64,000 nucleotides of DNA, from contig JAFZHY010000004.1 in NCBI GenBank assembly GCA_017554615.1, positions 1 through 64,000 on the forward strand, in the 5' to 3' direction. How positions within the stretch are numbered: the first letter of the stretch is position 1; each line of letters begins with the position of its first letter. Both the position numbers and the translations under genes were made by a program. The notes below the pieces were generated by a model, which searched no databases, had not been told where the DNA came from, and saw only the letters and a list, made by a program, of their open reading frames with translations. Source of the stretch: Clostridia bacterium (lineage in GTDB: Bacteria > Bacillota > Clostridia > UMGS1840 > HGM11507). Below, piece after piece: positions 1 through 7,959 of this stretch.

Positions 1-75
1 ACTTTTATATATTTACCTATTAATTTTTCTAAAAAACCATATTTTTAGCAGGTAAAATCAATAAAAAATTACGGT

Positions 76-96
76 CGGAAAATCTTCCGTTTTTTT
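76..96 (+). terminator. Rho-independent terminator of a gene left of the window
   Basis: A 5-bp stem CGGAA/TTCCG with a 4-nt loop is followed by seven T residues. It probably ends a plus-strand transcript that starts outside the window. Bases 1-75 are stop-rich in all frames and hold no visible gene end. Confidence 0.6.
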
Positions 97-99
97 CGA

Positions 100-129
100 C
101 ACTTATAAATGACACTTATATAATAAGTG
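100..129. promoter_or_regulatory. Direct and inverted CACTTAT repeats, possible operator
   Basis: CACTTATA occurs at 100-107 and again at 113-120. The second copy forms a perfect 7-bp inverted repeat with ATAAGTG (123-129) around a 3-nt centre. This looks like a small protein-binding palindrome, but no regulator can be named. It lies directly before the periodic array at 186-482. Confidence 0.35.
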
Positions 130-185
130 GTAAAAATTGCAAAAACCGTTTAGATTGTTGTCAAATCAGCATTTCTAACAGTTTT

Positions 186-482
186 TATAAAAGAACAGAC
201 ACCTTTTATAAAACATCAGTAACTATTTATAAAAGGGCAGAACTGAAAACATAAAACTACAGAACTAAAATTATAAAAGGTCGACGGTAAAATCATAAAA
301 ATCCGTCTTTGATTTTATAAAAAGGTGGTCAATAATTTATAAAAGTCTAAATATTTTTTATAAATCTTCTGCAATCTTTTATAAAAGAATGAGGATTTAT
401 TATAATCAGTTTTATAAAAAACAAAAGAGATTTTATAAAACTTTTGATAGTTTTTATAAAACCTCTAATATTATTTATAATG
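186..482. repeat. Array of 15 TTTATAAAA-type elements at 21-22 bp period
   Basis: Elements matching (T/C)ATAAAA or TATAA(A/T) begin at 186, 207, 228, 250, 272, 294, 316, 338, 359, 380, 401, 413, 434, 455 and 476. Spacing is 21 or 22 bp throughout, except one 12-bp step (401 to 413) that splits the array into blocks of 11 and 4. Most copies are preceded by T or TT, giving a near-palindromic TTTATAAA core. The 14-15 nt between cores are not conserved, although the first four carry CAG at the same place. A 21-22 bp period is two helical turns, so the cores face one side of the DNA. This suggests cooperative protein binding or a curved or easily melted region. No gene overlaps it. Confidence 0.85.
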
Positions 483-606
483 TGTGGAACTTTGCGACAC
501 AACCAATTATGCATATGAAAATGCCTTTACAATTCAATTTCTCTTTGAGATTTCAATAAAAAGTCCGTTCCACAGAAAATCGAGTTATAGGTACATAAAA
601 TATTTC

Positions 607-635
607 TTGACATATTATAAAAAATGTGGTATTTT
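607..635 (+). promoter_or_regulatory. Promoter of the T-box/acyl-CoA ligase transcript
   Basis: A perfect TTGACA -35 box (607-612), a 17-bp spacer and TATTTT (630-635) with a TG extended -10 at 627-628 lie just upstream of the T-box Stem I. Transcription should start near 642. Confidence 0.7.
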
Positions 636-643
636 AATATAAA

Positions 644-909
644 GGCTTTGACGAAGAGGGCATATTTTATGAATCTTTTAGAGAAATGACGTTTGGTGCA
701 AGTCATAGAGGACAAAATGTGTTTGTAGCTTCTGAGCCGAAAGGAAGAAAGCGTATAGCAAGTAGAACCTTTCCGTGATTGCTGCGTTAATGCATAAAGG
801 TTGTCAGACCTTGAGAGTGGCGGTTTTAATAATCGCAATTTGAGTGGTACCGCGGGTAATTTATTTACTCGTCTCAAAGTTTTATAACTTTTGAGGCGAG
901 ATTTTTTTT
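644..909 (+). ncRNA. T-box riboswitch, predicted valine specifier (GUA)
   Basis: The T-box core GAGTGGTACCGCGG is at 842-855. It is followed by a strong terminator hairpin (868-900) and a T run. Stem I closes with GGCTT (644-648) against GAGCC (734-738) and GAAG (653-656) against CTTC (729-732). Its tip is an ATGAC/GTCAT hairpin with the typical GGTGCAA loop. The triplet one purine before CTTC is GTA (725-727), the same geometry that gives ACC in the thrS T-box at 51188-51190. This predicts tRNA-Val sensing. The UGGU of the T-box pairs with discriminator A, as in tRNA-Val. The specifier loop is compact and lacks an obvious AGUA S-turn, so the codon call is less certain than the T-box call. 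Confidence 0.92.
868..909 (+). terminator. T-box regulated terminator before the ligase gene
   Basis: The stem CTCGTCTCAAAG (868-879) pairs with CTTTTGAGGCGAG (888-900) around a short AT-rich loop, and is followed by a T run. Uncharged tRNA binding to the T-box should favour the competing antiterminator. Confidence 0.9.
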
Positions 910-934
910 GCCTCGTATAAAGGAGAAATTTTAT

Positions 935-3226
935 ATGAAAAATATGATAATCAGTGAAAAAATCAAGGATATGGCTCGAAGAATAAAAGAGCTTCGTGAA
1001 ATTGAAAATTACACACCTGAAGAAATGGCAGAAAAAACAGGTATCTCAGTTGACGAATATCTTATGTGCGAAAATGGGGAATCAGACCTTAACTTTGCTT
1101 TTATCTACCGTTGTGCAGATGCTTTTCAGGTTAATGTAACAGATATTATAGAAGGTGTCAGCCCAAGGGTTAAATCATATACTGTTACACGTTCTGGCCA
1201 CGGTCAGCAGATTGCAAAGGCACATGATATGGTATATCATAACCTTGCATATGCTTTTAAAAACCGTATTGCAGAGCCTTTATATGTTGTAAGTTCCTAT
1301 GACGAAAATAATATCAATAAAGATATTGAACTTACCACTCATAAAGGTCAGGAATGTGATATAGTTATTGAAGGAAATCTTATGGTTCAGATTGGCGAAC
1401 ATAAGGAAATCTTAGGCCCTGGCGACAGTATTTATTATAACAGTGATACTCCTCACGGTATGATAGCAGTTAACGGAAAAGACTGTAAATTTTATGCTAT
1501 CGTTCTTAAGTCAGACGGAGTAAAAGGGGAAGATACAAATTCTGATATAGGAAGTATGGAGCAGATTATAGGAACTGTTCACAGAGATACTAAAGACAGA
1601 ATTTATCATAAATTTATTGATATAGTAGAAGACGAACAGGGAACACCTACATCAATAACATTTAAAAACGAAGATAAGTTTAACTTTGCGTTTGACTTAG
1701 TTGACGAATTATCAAGACGCGAGCCTGAAAAACTTGCTATGCTTCATATCTCAAAAGACGGAACTGAAAGAAGATTTACCTTTACTGATATGAGAAAACT
1801 CTCCAGCCAGTGTGCAAACTATTTTGCATCTTTGGGAATTAAAAAAGGCGACAGAGTAATGCTTATTCTAAAGCGTCACTATCAGTTCTGGATAGCAATG
1901 CTTGGTCTTAATAAATTGGGAGCAATTGCAATTCCTGCAGTTGACCAACTTCACGAGCATGACCTTACATACAGATTTGATGCTGCAGGTGTAACATCCA
2001 TTGTTTGTACTAAAGACGGAGAAATTTCAGATTTTGTAGACGAAGCGATTAAAAAATGTCCTCAGGTTGTTAATAAAATGATGGTTGGGGGAGAAAAAGA
2101 AGGCTGGAGAAACTTTGACGAAGAGTATAAGAGATTCAGCACCCACTTTACAAGAAATGAAGATTCTCCTTGCGGTAATGACCCGATGCTTATGTATTTC
2201 ACATCGGGAACTTCAGGTTACCCTAAAATTGCAACCCATAATTATAAATATCCTTTAGGCCATTTTCACACTGCAAAATACTGGCATAATGTTGACCCTG
2301 ACGGTCTTCACTTTACCATTTCTGACACAGGCTGGGCAAAGGCTATGTGGGGAAAACTATATGGCCAATGGCTGTGCGAAGCGGCAACATTTGTATACGA
2401 TTTTGACAGATTTGACGCTGCCGAAATATTACCTATGTTTGCAAAACATCATATTACAACATTCTGTGCACCTCCTACAATGCTTCGTATGATGATTAAA
2501 CAGGATATATCAAAATATGATTTCTCTTCAGTTACTCATATGACTACTGCAGGGGAAGCGCTAAACCCTGAAGTTTACCGTCAATTTAAAAAGGCAACAG
2601 GTCTTCAGATTAAGGAAGGCTTCGGGCAGACTGAAAGCACAATGATTATAGGTAACCTTATCGGTAAACCTCATAAAATCGGTGCTATGGGTAAACCTGC
2701 TCCTATTTATAAAGTTGAACTTCACGATGCTGATGGAAATCAGGTAGGTACAAACGAGTCGGGCGAAATTGTTATAAATATTAAAGACGGTGCTCCTTGC
2801 GGTCTGTTTACAGGATACTATGGGGACGAAGAAAAAACAAAAGAAGTTTGGCATGACGGTTATTATCATACAGGCGACGTTGCATGGCGTGATGAAGACG
2901 GATACTACTGGTATGTTGGAAGAGTTGACGATGTTATCAAATCTTCAGGATACCGTATCGGCCCGTTTGAAATAGAAAGCGTTATTATGGAACTTCCGTA
3001 TGTTTTAGAATGTGGTGTTTCTGCTGTTCCTGATGAAATAAGGGGTCAGATAGTTAAGGCAAGTATTGTTTTAGTTAACGGTACAGAGCCGACTGAAGAA
3101 CTTAAAAAAGAAATTCAGACATATGTTAAGGAAAAAACTGCTCCTTATAAATACCCAAGAATTGTGGAGTTTAAGGAAAGTCTTCCAAAAACAGTAAGCG
3201 GAAAAATTCAGAGAAATAAACTATAA
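935..3226 (+). CDS. XRE-cupin-AMP-forming acyl-CoA synthetase fusion
   Basis: The ATG at 935 has AGGAG nine bases upstream; an earlier in-frame TTG at 908 lies in the terminator tail. The 763-residue product has three parts. Residues about 13-63 are an XRE helix-turn-helix. Residues about 110-185 are a cupin-like beta barrel (GPGDSIYYNSDTPHG). The remainder is an ANL-superfamily adenylating enzyme with TSGTSGYPK near 420, EGFGQTES near 561, YHTGD near 645 and the C-terminal SGKIQR lysine. All catalytic motifs are present, so it should form acyl-AMP and then acyl-CoA. It resembles acetyl/medium-chain acyl-CoA synthetases (ACSM type); the substrate cannot be read from sequence. A valine-type T-box controls it, which suggests a branched-chain acid such as isobutyrate (inference). 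It is monocistronic, with its own terminator. Confidence 0.88.
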   Translation: MKNMIISEKIKDMARRIKELREIENYTPEEMAEKTGISVDEYLMCENGESDLNFAFIYRCADAFQVNVTDIIEGVSPRVKSYTVTRSGHGQQIAKAHDMVYHNLAYAFKNRIAEPLYVVSSYDENNINKDIELTTHKGQECDIVIEGNLMVQIGEHKEILGPGDSIYYNSDTPHGMIAVNGKDCKFYAIVLKSDGVKGEDTNSDIGSMEQIIGTVHRDTKDRIYHKFIDIVEDEQGTPTSITFKNEDKFNFAFDLVDELSRREPEKLAMLHISKDGTERRFTFTDMRKLSSQCANYFASLGIKKGDRVMLILKRHYQFWIAMLGLNKLGAIAIPAVDQLHEHDLTYRFDAAGVTSIVCTKDGEISDFVDEAIKKCPQVVNKMMVGGEKEGWRNFDEEYKRFSTHFTRNEDSPCGNDPMLMYFTSGTSGYPKIATHNYKYPLGHFHTAKYWHNVDPDGLHFTISDTGWAKAMWGKLYGQWLCEAATFVYDFDRFDAAEILPMFAKHHITTFCAPPTMLRMMIKQDISKYDFSSVTHMTTAGEALNPEVYRQFKKATGLQIKEGFGQTESTMIIGNLIGKPHKIGAMGKPAPIYKVELHDADGNQVGTNESGEIVINIKDGAPCGLFTGYYGDEEKTKEVWHDGYYHTGDVAWRDEDGYYWYVGRVDDVIKSSGYRIGPFEIESVIMELPYVLECGVSAVPDEIRGQIVKASIVLVNGTEPTEELKKEIQTYVKEKTAPYKYPRIVEFKESLPKTVSGKIQRNKL

Positions 3227-3238
3227 AATATGCTTTTT

Positions 3239-3276
3239 AAAAACTGCAGTAACTATTATGGTTATTGCAGTTTTTT
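3239..3276 (+). terminator. Terminator after the acyl-CoA synthetase gene
   Basis: AACTGCAGTAAC pairs with GTTATTGCAGTT (one G-U pair) around a 7-nt loop and runs into a T tract. Confidence 0.85.
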
Positions 3277-3301
3277 AGTATTTTACTAACTTCTAATTAG
3301 G

Positions 3302-3331
3302 TTGACAAAAGAGAAGATTTTAATATATAAT
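3302..3331 (+). promoter_or_regulatory. Promoter of the nif3-like to metH gene set
   Basis: TTGACA (3302-3307), an 18-bp spacer and TATAAT (3326-3331) match the vegetative sigma-A consensus perfectly in both boxes. Confidence 0.8.
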
Positions 3332-3397
3332 ATATACTATAAATGACAAAAAATGAAGAGATTTTAAACATAGAAAAAAGATTTGGAGGAGATATAT

Positions 3398-4189
3398 ATG
3401 AAGGTAAGTAAAATAATGGAAGATTTATTCTCATTGGCAGAAAAAAGAGAATATTCTACCGAGGGAGATATACTAAAGGCAGGGGATAAAGACAGAGAAG
3501 TTTCAAAAGTGGCAGTTACAATGTTTCCTACCGTAAAGGTTATAAAAGAAGCAGCCGAGTGGGGAGCAGAGCTTCTTATAACCCATGAGCCTTTATATTT
3601 TATAGGCAGAGGCCAGATTAACGAAGAAGATAAAGTTTCTTTACTTAAAAGAAAAATAGTAGAAGAATCAGGGCTTACAATCTACCGTTTTCACGACCAT
3701 CCTCATTATACTACTCCTGATATTATAGCTTTAGGTGAGTTTAAAGCACTTGGCTTAGAGGGAGAACTTGAAACAACAGATGTGTTTGACCTTGTAAGGC
3801 TTCATCTTAAAGAGCCTGTTACAGCGTTAGAACTTGCAAAAATTATAGAAGAAAAATTAAATGTTAAGCATGTCAGAATTTGTGGGCAAAGAGATATTAA
3901 ATCAAAGGTTTTATCAGGTGTGTTCGGTGCAGGGGGCGCAGTAGCATTTGATGAACTTAAAAGAGACGAAAGCGAAATAGTGCTCGTTGGCGAAACTTGT
4001 GAATGGTGCTACGCAGAATATGCAAGAGAAGCGGCACTTTTAGGTCTTAATAAAACACTTATGATTTTAGGACATGTTGGCTCGGAAAGAGATGGTATGG
4101 TATATACTGCAGAAATTCTTAAAAATATGCATCCTGAACTTGAAGTTAAATATTTTGAATGTGATGAAGTTTATACATATACTGACTAA
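3398..4189 (+). CDS. Nif3/DUF34-like dinuclear metal-binding protein
   Basis: The 263-residue product belongs to the Nif3 (DUF34, YqfO/YbgI) family, whose members bind two metals and are often annotated as GTP cyclohydrolase I type 2 or left without a function. Likely metal ligands sit in LLITHEPLYF, in the HDHPHYTTPD segment and in the C-terminal GHVGSERDGM. The ATG at 3398 follows GGAGG at 3385-3389; an in-frame TTG at 3383 overlaps the ribosome site and is not the start. It is the first gene after a consensus promoter and is followed closely by a deacetylase gene. The biological role is unresolved for the family. Confidence 0.8.
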   Translation: MKVSKIMEDLFSLAEKREYSTEGDILKAGDKDREVSKVAVTMFPTVKVIKEAAEWGAELLITHEPLYFIGRGQINEEDKVSLLKRKIVEESGLTIYRFHDHPHYTTPDIIALGEFKALGLEGELETTDVFDLVRLHLKEPVTALELAKIIEEKLNVKHVRICGQRDIKSKVLSGVFGAGGAVAFDELKRDESEIVLVGETCEWCYAEYAREAALLGLNKTLMILGHVGSERDGMVYTAEILKNMHPELEVKYFECDEVYTYTD

Positions 4190-4210
4190 TGATATTCAGG
4201 GGGAAATAAA

Positions 4211-5461
4211 GTGGGGGCTTTTTTTAGAAAAATCAAAAGATTTTTCAAACAAAACAGGTACTACATAGCAATAATTCTTGTTTTTTTACTTATTGCACTT
4301 ATTATTGCAGGAATTATTTTAGGCATAAATCAGGGGAAAGAGGAAAAACAGGCTAACAAAGAAAAAATAGCAGTAAACGAATTTTTACAAAATGTTAAAA
4401 ATTTAAGCGACGGATATTTTTATCAGGAAGCAATAGATTTAATTGATAATTCCAAATATGTAGGGAAAGAAGAAGTTATAGCCTTTAGGGATGAACTTTT
4501 GTTAAAAAAGGATAATCAAAAAGAATATAACGGTCAGGTTTACCATGTGTTTTTCCATAGTCTTATCGTTTATCCTTCCCTTGCATTTGATGGGGACTTT
4601 ATGCACGAAGGCTATGATATGTGGATGACTACCGTATCTGAATTTAAAGCAATGCTTCCCCAACTTTATGAAAGAGGTTTTGTTCTTTATAATTTATCGG
4701 ATATAAAGGAAGGCGAAAAGATATTTCTTCCTGAGGGTAAGAAACCTCTTATAATCTCTATTGACGATGTTAATTACTATGAATATATGGAAAACGACGG
4801 TTTTTCTGACAGGCTGGTTGTAGATAACGATGGCAAGATTGCAACAGAGGTTAAAACGCCGACAGGCGAAAAGGTTATTACATATGACGGAGATGTTATG
4901 CCGATACTTGATGCCTTTGTTAAAGAGCATCCCGATTTTTCATATAGAGGTGCAAAGGGTGTTGTGGCAGTAACAGGATATGAGGGTGTTTTTGGATATA
5001 ACTATGAAAACGAATCTCTTAGCGAAGAAGAAAGAAACGCTCTTATGCTTAAAGCAAAAGAAGTTGCACAGGCACTAAAAAATAATGGATGGCTTATTGC
5101 CTGTCACAGTTATACACATAACAGTTATTTTTCTGATGGTAATGTAAGTAATGAAGACTTAAATTATGATACTAACCGTTTCAGAGAGAGAACTTCTGAG
5201 TGGGTGTTAAACCCTGATATTTACATAAGTCCGTTCGGATATCATCTTTTAGAGGGGGACGAAAGGCTTAAATATCTAAAAGATATGGGATATAATTATT
5301 TCTGTCCTGTAAGCCCTGCAATGAGAACTTTGTTTTTAGAAGAGGGCGTTGTAGTTTCAGAAAGATTTAATTTAGACAGATATAATATGAGAACAAAAAA
5401 GGAATATATTAACGAAACCTTTTTTGATGTAGACAGTGTGTATTATAAGCAGTCTTTATAA
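4211..5461 (+). CDS. Membrane-anchored polysaccharide deacetylase
   Basis: The 416-residue protein starts at a GTG preceded by GGGGG. A basic N-terminus and one hydrophobic segment (about residues 17-39) form a signal anchor, so the enzyme should face the cell wall. The NodB-like catalytic part has the metal motifs SIDDVNYYEY (variant of TFDDG) and CHSYTHNS (HxxxH), plus SPFGY. Such enzymes (carbohydrate esterase family 4) remove acetyl groups from peptidoglycan or other wall glycans. The first motif is divergent, so the substrate is uncertain. It lies 21 bp after the nif3-like gene and 21 bp before a permease gene, in an apparent operon. Confidence 0.78.
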   Translation: MGAFFRKIKRFFKQNRYYIAIILVFLLIALIIAGIILGINQGKEEKQANKEKIAVNEFLQNVKNLSDGYFYQEAIDLIDNSKYVGKEEVIAFRDELLLKKDNQKEYNGQVYHVFFHSLIVYPSLAFDGDFMHEGYDMWMTTVSEFKAMLPQLYERGFVLYNLSDIKEGEKIFLPEGKKPLIISIDDVNYYEYMENDGFSDRLVVDNDGKIATEVKTPTGEKVITYDGDVMPILDAFVKEHPDFSYRGAKGVVAVTGYEGVFGYNYENESLSEEERNALMLKAKEVAQALKNNGWLIACHSYTHNSYFSDGNVSNEDLNYDTNRFRERTSEWVLNPDIYISPFGYHLLEGDERLKYLKDMGYNYFCPVSPAMRTLFLEEGVVVSERFNLDRYNMRTKKEYINETFFDVDSVYYKQSL

Positions 5462-5482
5462 ATAAAAAAGGGAGAACAAAAA

Positions 5483-6496
5483 ATGAAAAAAACTGGTATG
5501 TTTATATTGGGTGTTGCTATCTGTATGGTTGTAGCAATATTATCTATTATTCTTGAAAGGGTAATCCCCGGAGAACTTTTAGGTTCTTCGATTATTGCTC
5601 TGTTTATGGGAACAATAATCAATAGTTTTTTCCATCCGAACTGGATAAAACCGGCACTTAAATTTACATCCAAAAGGATACTTAAGGCAGCCATTGTTTT
5701 ACTTGGTGCATCTTTATCTATTGGTACCATTATGACTGTTGGTAAAATGACCTTTTTTGTAATGATTTTCACATTTGCTATGTGTTTTGGCGGTGGGTTC
5801 TTTGTTCGAAAACTTTTTGGGCTTAACTGGAAACTAAGCAATTTAATTTCAGCAGGAACAGGAATTTGCGGTGGCTCGGCTGTAGCGGCTATTGCACCTG
5901 TTATAGATGCCGATGATAAAGATATAGCATTTGCTTTATCTTCCACATTTTTATTTGATATGGTAATGGTTGCATTATATCCTGTTATGGGGAAATTTTT
6001 AGGTATGACTGACATTGCCTATGGTATCTGGGCAGGAACATCTGTAAATGACACAGCAAGTGTGGTTGCTTCAGGATATGCTTTTTCAGAGGCAGCAGGG
6101 GACTTTGCAACAATGGTTAAACTTACCCGTACTATTGCAATCATTCCTACGGTATTGGTGTTTGCATATATTGGCACACGCATTAAACAAAAAGAATTGC
6201 AAACAGTGGGCGAAGGCAAAAAAGTAAGTATTATGAAAATTATTCCTTGGTTTATTGGTGGTTTTTTACTATTGGCAATAGCAAACAGTGTTGGACTTAT
6301 TCCGTTAGGTGTATCTAATATTATGAAAACTCTAAGTAAATTCCTTATGGTATCAGCATTGGCTGCTATCGGTCTTGGCACCAGCCTTGCTGACTTTAAG
6401 AAAGCAGGACTTTCGCCAATGTTTTACGGAATAACTATTGATACACTGGTAACATTGACAGCGCTTATAGTTATTTGGTGTATGGGTCTTATGTAA
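5483..6496 (+). CDS. YeiH/UPF0324 family membrane protein (putative exporter)
   Basis: The 337-residue integral membrane protein has about ten hydrophobic helices and the family signature region with GTGICGGSAVAA and GTSVNDTASVVA. UPF0324/YeiH proteins are often called putative sulfate exporters, but the substrate is not well established. The start ATG at 5483 has GGGAG upstream. The length is normal for the family and no truncation is seen. Its neighbours (deacetylase, lipoprotein, metF) do not fix a substrate, although the methionine genes downstream make a sulfur compound a reasonable guess. Confidence 0.82.
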   Translation: MKKTGMFILGVAICMVVAILSIILERVIPGELLGSSIIALFMGTIINSFFHPNWIKPALKFTSKRILKAAIVLLGASLSIGTIMTVGKMTFFVMIFTFAMCFGGGFFVRKLFGLNWKLSNLISAGTGICGGSAVAAIAPVIDADDKDIAFALSSTFLFDMVMVALYPVMGKFLGMTDIAYGIWAGTSVNDTASVVASGYAFSEAAGDFATMVKLTRTIAIIPTVLVFAYIGTRIKQKELQTVGEGKKVSIMKIIPWFIGGFLLLAIANSVGLIPLGVSNIMKTLSKFLMVSALAAIGLGTSLADFKKAGLSPMFYGITIDTLVTLTALIVIWCMGLM

Positions 6497-6532
6497 TAAT
6501 AAACAGGATGAGTTTATAGAGGTAAAAATAAA

Positions 6533-7048
6533 ATGAAAAGAATACTTATATTAATTACATTACTGTCTATATTCTTCCTTTGCTCATGTGAAACAAAAAA
6601 TTTTCAACAAGAGTCAGACATAAATACAAGCGAAGAGAAAGAATTAATAAGTGAGAAACTTTTACATACCATTGAGAGTGAATATAAAAAAGAATCAGAA
6701 TATGAAAGATATTTAACAACTGCAGGAATGATAGAACTTGCTAATAAGTATAAAAATAAGTGGGATGCAGTATCTGATGAATACTATGAAAAAATTATAT
6801 CAGTTACAAAAGAAAATTTTAAAGATAAAAAGGATGTTATTTTAGAAAAACTTAATAACTTAAAAGCATCATATGAAGAATATGAAAAAAGTAATTTAGA
6901 TTTAAAAAAAGAAATCTACAGTTTAAAATATTCGGGTGGAAGTATTATCGGCCCTCTTTGTGCAAATGAATTATATGAATTAAGAAAGAACTATGCATTA
7001 GAAATTGTAGATATCTATGAAAAATTAACATTTGATATGGAGTATTAG
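6533..7048 (+). CDS. Small predicted lipoprotein, unknown function
   Basis: The 171-residue product starts with a type II signal peptide: MKR, a hydrophobic stretch and the lipobox LCSC, so Cys19 should be lipidated by Lgt and cleaved by LspA (lspA is at 35730). The mature part is highly charged, rich in Lys and Glu, and predicted mostly helical; it is probably an extended surface protein. I recognise no domain. It lies between the YeiH-type permease and metF with gaps of 36 and 33 bp, so co-transcription is likely but a functional link is not evident. Confidence 0.7.
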   Translation: MKRILILITLLSIFFLCSCETKNFQQESDINTSEEKELISEKLLHTIESEYKKESEYERYLTTAGMIELANKYKNKWDAVSDEYYEKIISVTKENFKDKKDVILEKLNNLKASYEEYEKSNLDLKKEIYSLKYSGGSIIGPLCANELYELRKNYALEIVDIYEKLTFDMEY

Positions 7049-7081
7049 TGATGAAATAAATTGTAAGGGAGATAGGCAATT

Positions 7082-7957
7082 ATGAAACTGACAGAAATTT
7101 TAAACAATGATAAATTTTCCTTGTCTTTTGAGGTGTTTCCGCCAAAAACGGACTCGAATTTTGATACAGTGAAATTTGCAACCGAAGAAATAGCAAAATT
7201 AAAACCGTCTTTTATGAGTGTTACATACGGAGCAGGTGGGGGAACAAGTAAATATACTTTAGAGATTGCAAAGAATATTAAAGAAACTTACAATGTGCCG
7301 ACTCTTGCACATTTAACCTGCGTATCTTCCACTAAAGAAACTGTTAAGGCGCGTATAAACGATATGAAAGATGCAGGGGTTAAAAATATTATGGCTCTAA
7401 GAGGCGATTTAACTCCTGAGTTAATGGATAAAGACAGAAAAGACTGGGCATATAAGAATGCTATTGACCTTGTGCGTGATATTAAAAACATCAGTGATGA
7501 TTTTTGTATAGGCGGAGCGTGTTATCCTGAAATTCATCCTGAAAGTAAATCAAGCAGTGAAGATATCAAATATTTAAAAGAAAAAGTAGATGCAGGTTGC
7601 TCATTTTTAACTACCCAGATGTTTTTTGACAATAATCTTTTTTACAGTTTTATGTATAAAATAAGAGAAGCAGGGATAACCGTGCCTGTTATACCTGGCA
7701 TTATGCCGATAACAAATAAAAAACAGGTGGAAAGGGCAATAAATTTATCAGGCTCTTTTATGCCTCAAAGATTTAAAAGCCTTGTGGATAAATTCGGGCA
7801 TTCTCCTGAAACAATGCTTCAGGCAGGTATTATATATGCAACTGACCAGATTATAGATTTATTTGCCAACGGAATTAAAAATGTTCATGTGTATTCTATG
7901 AATAATCCTTTTGTGGCAGAACATATACAAAGTAATTTATCTGATATATTGAGGTAA
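7082..7957 (+). CDS. metF: Methylenetetrahydrofolate reductase
   Basis: The 291-residue protein fits the MTHFR family (beta/alpha barrel, FAD). It begins with SLSFEVFPPKTD, has SVTYGAGGGTS and LTCVSSTKE, and continues with MALRGD and GGACYPEIHPES. It reduces 5,10-methylene-THF to 5-methyl-THF, the methyl donor for MetH. It lies two bases before the MetH-reactivation gene, and metH follows, so the three form a methionine synthesis unit. As in many acetogens and other anaerobes, MetF may also serve C1 metabolism. No S-box or cobalamin riboswitch is visible upstream. Confidence 0.93.
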   Translation: MKLTEILNNDKFSLSFEVFPPKTDSNFDTVKFATEEIAKLKPSFMSVTYGAGGGTSKYTLEIAKNIKETYNVPTLAHLTCVSSTKETVKARINDMKDAGVKNIMALRGDLTPELMDKDRKDWAYKNAIDLVRDIKNISDDFCIGGACYPEIHPESKSSSEDIKYLKEKVDAGCSFLTTQMFFDNNLFYSFMYKIREAGITVPVIPGIMPITNKKQVERAINLSGSFMPQRFKSLVDKFGHSPETMLQAGIIYATDQIIDLFANGIKNVHVYSMNNPFVAEHIQSNLSDILR

Positions 7958-7959
7958 AA

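Noticed and set aside
186-482. CRISPR array
   Set aside because: The conserved unit is only 7-10 bp and the variable part about 11 bp. CRISPR repeats and spacers are each over 20 bp, and no cas gene is in the window.
527-877. Minus-strand reading frame of 116 codons
   Set aside because: It is antisense to the T-box leader, has no ribosome site and no recognisable domain.
7049-7081. SAM or cobalamin riboswitch before metF
   Set aside because: The gap is only 33 bp and shows no riboswitch core; none was found upstream of the earlier genes in the set either.
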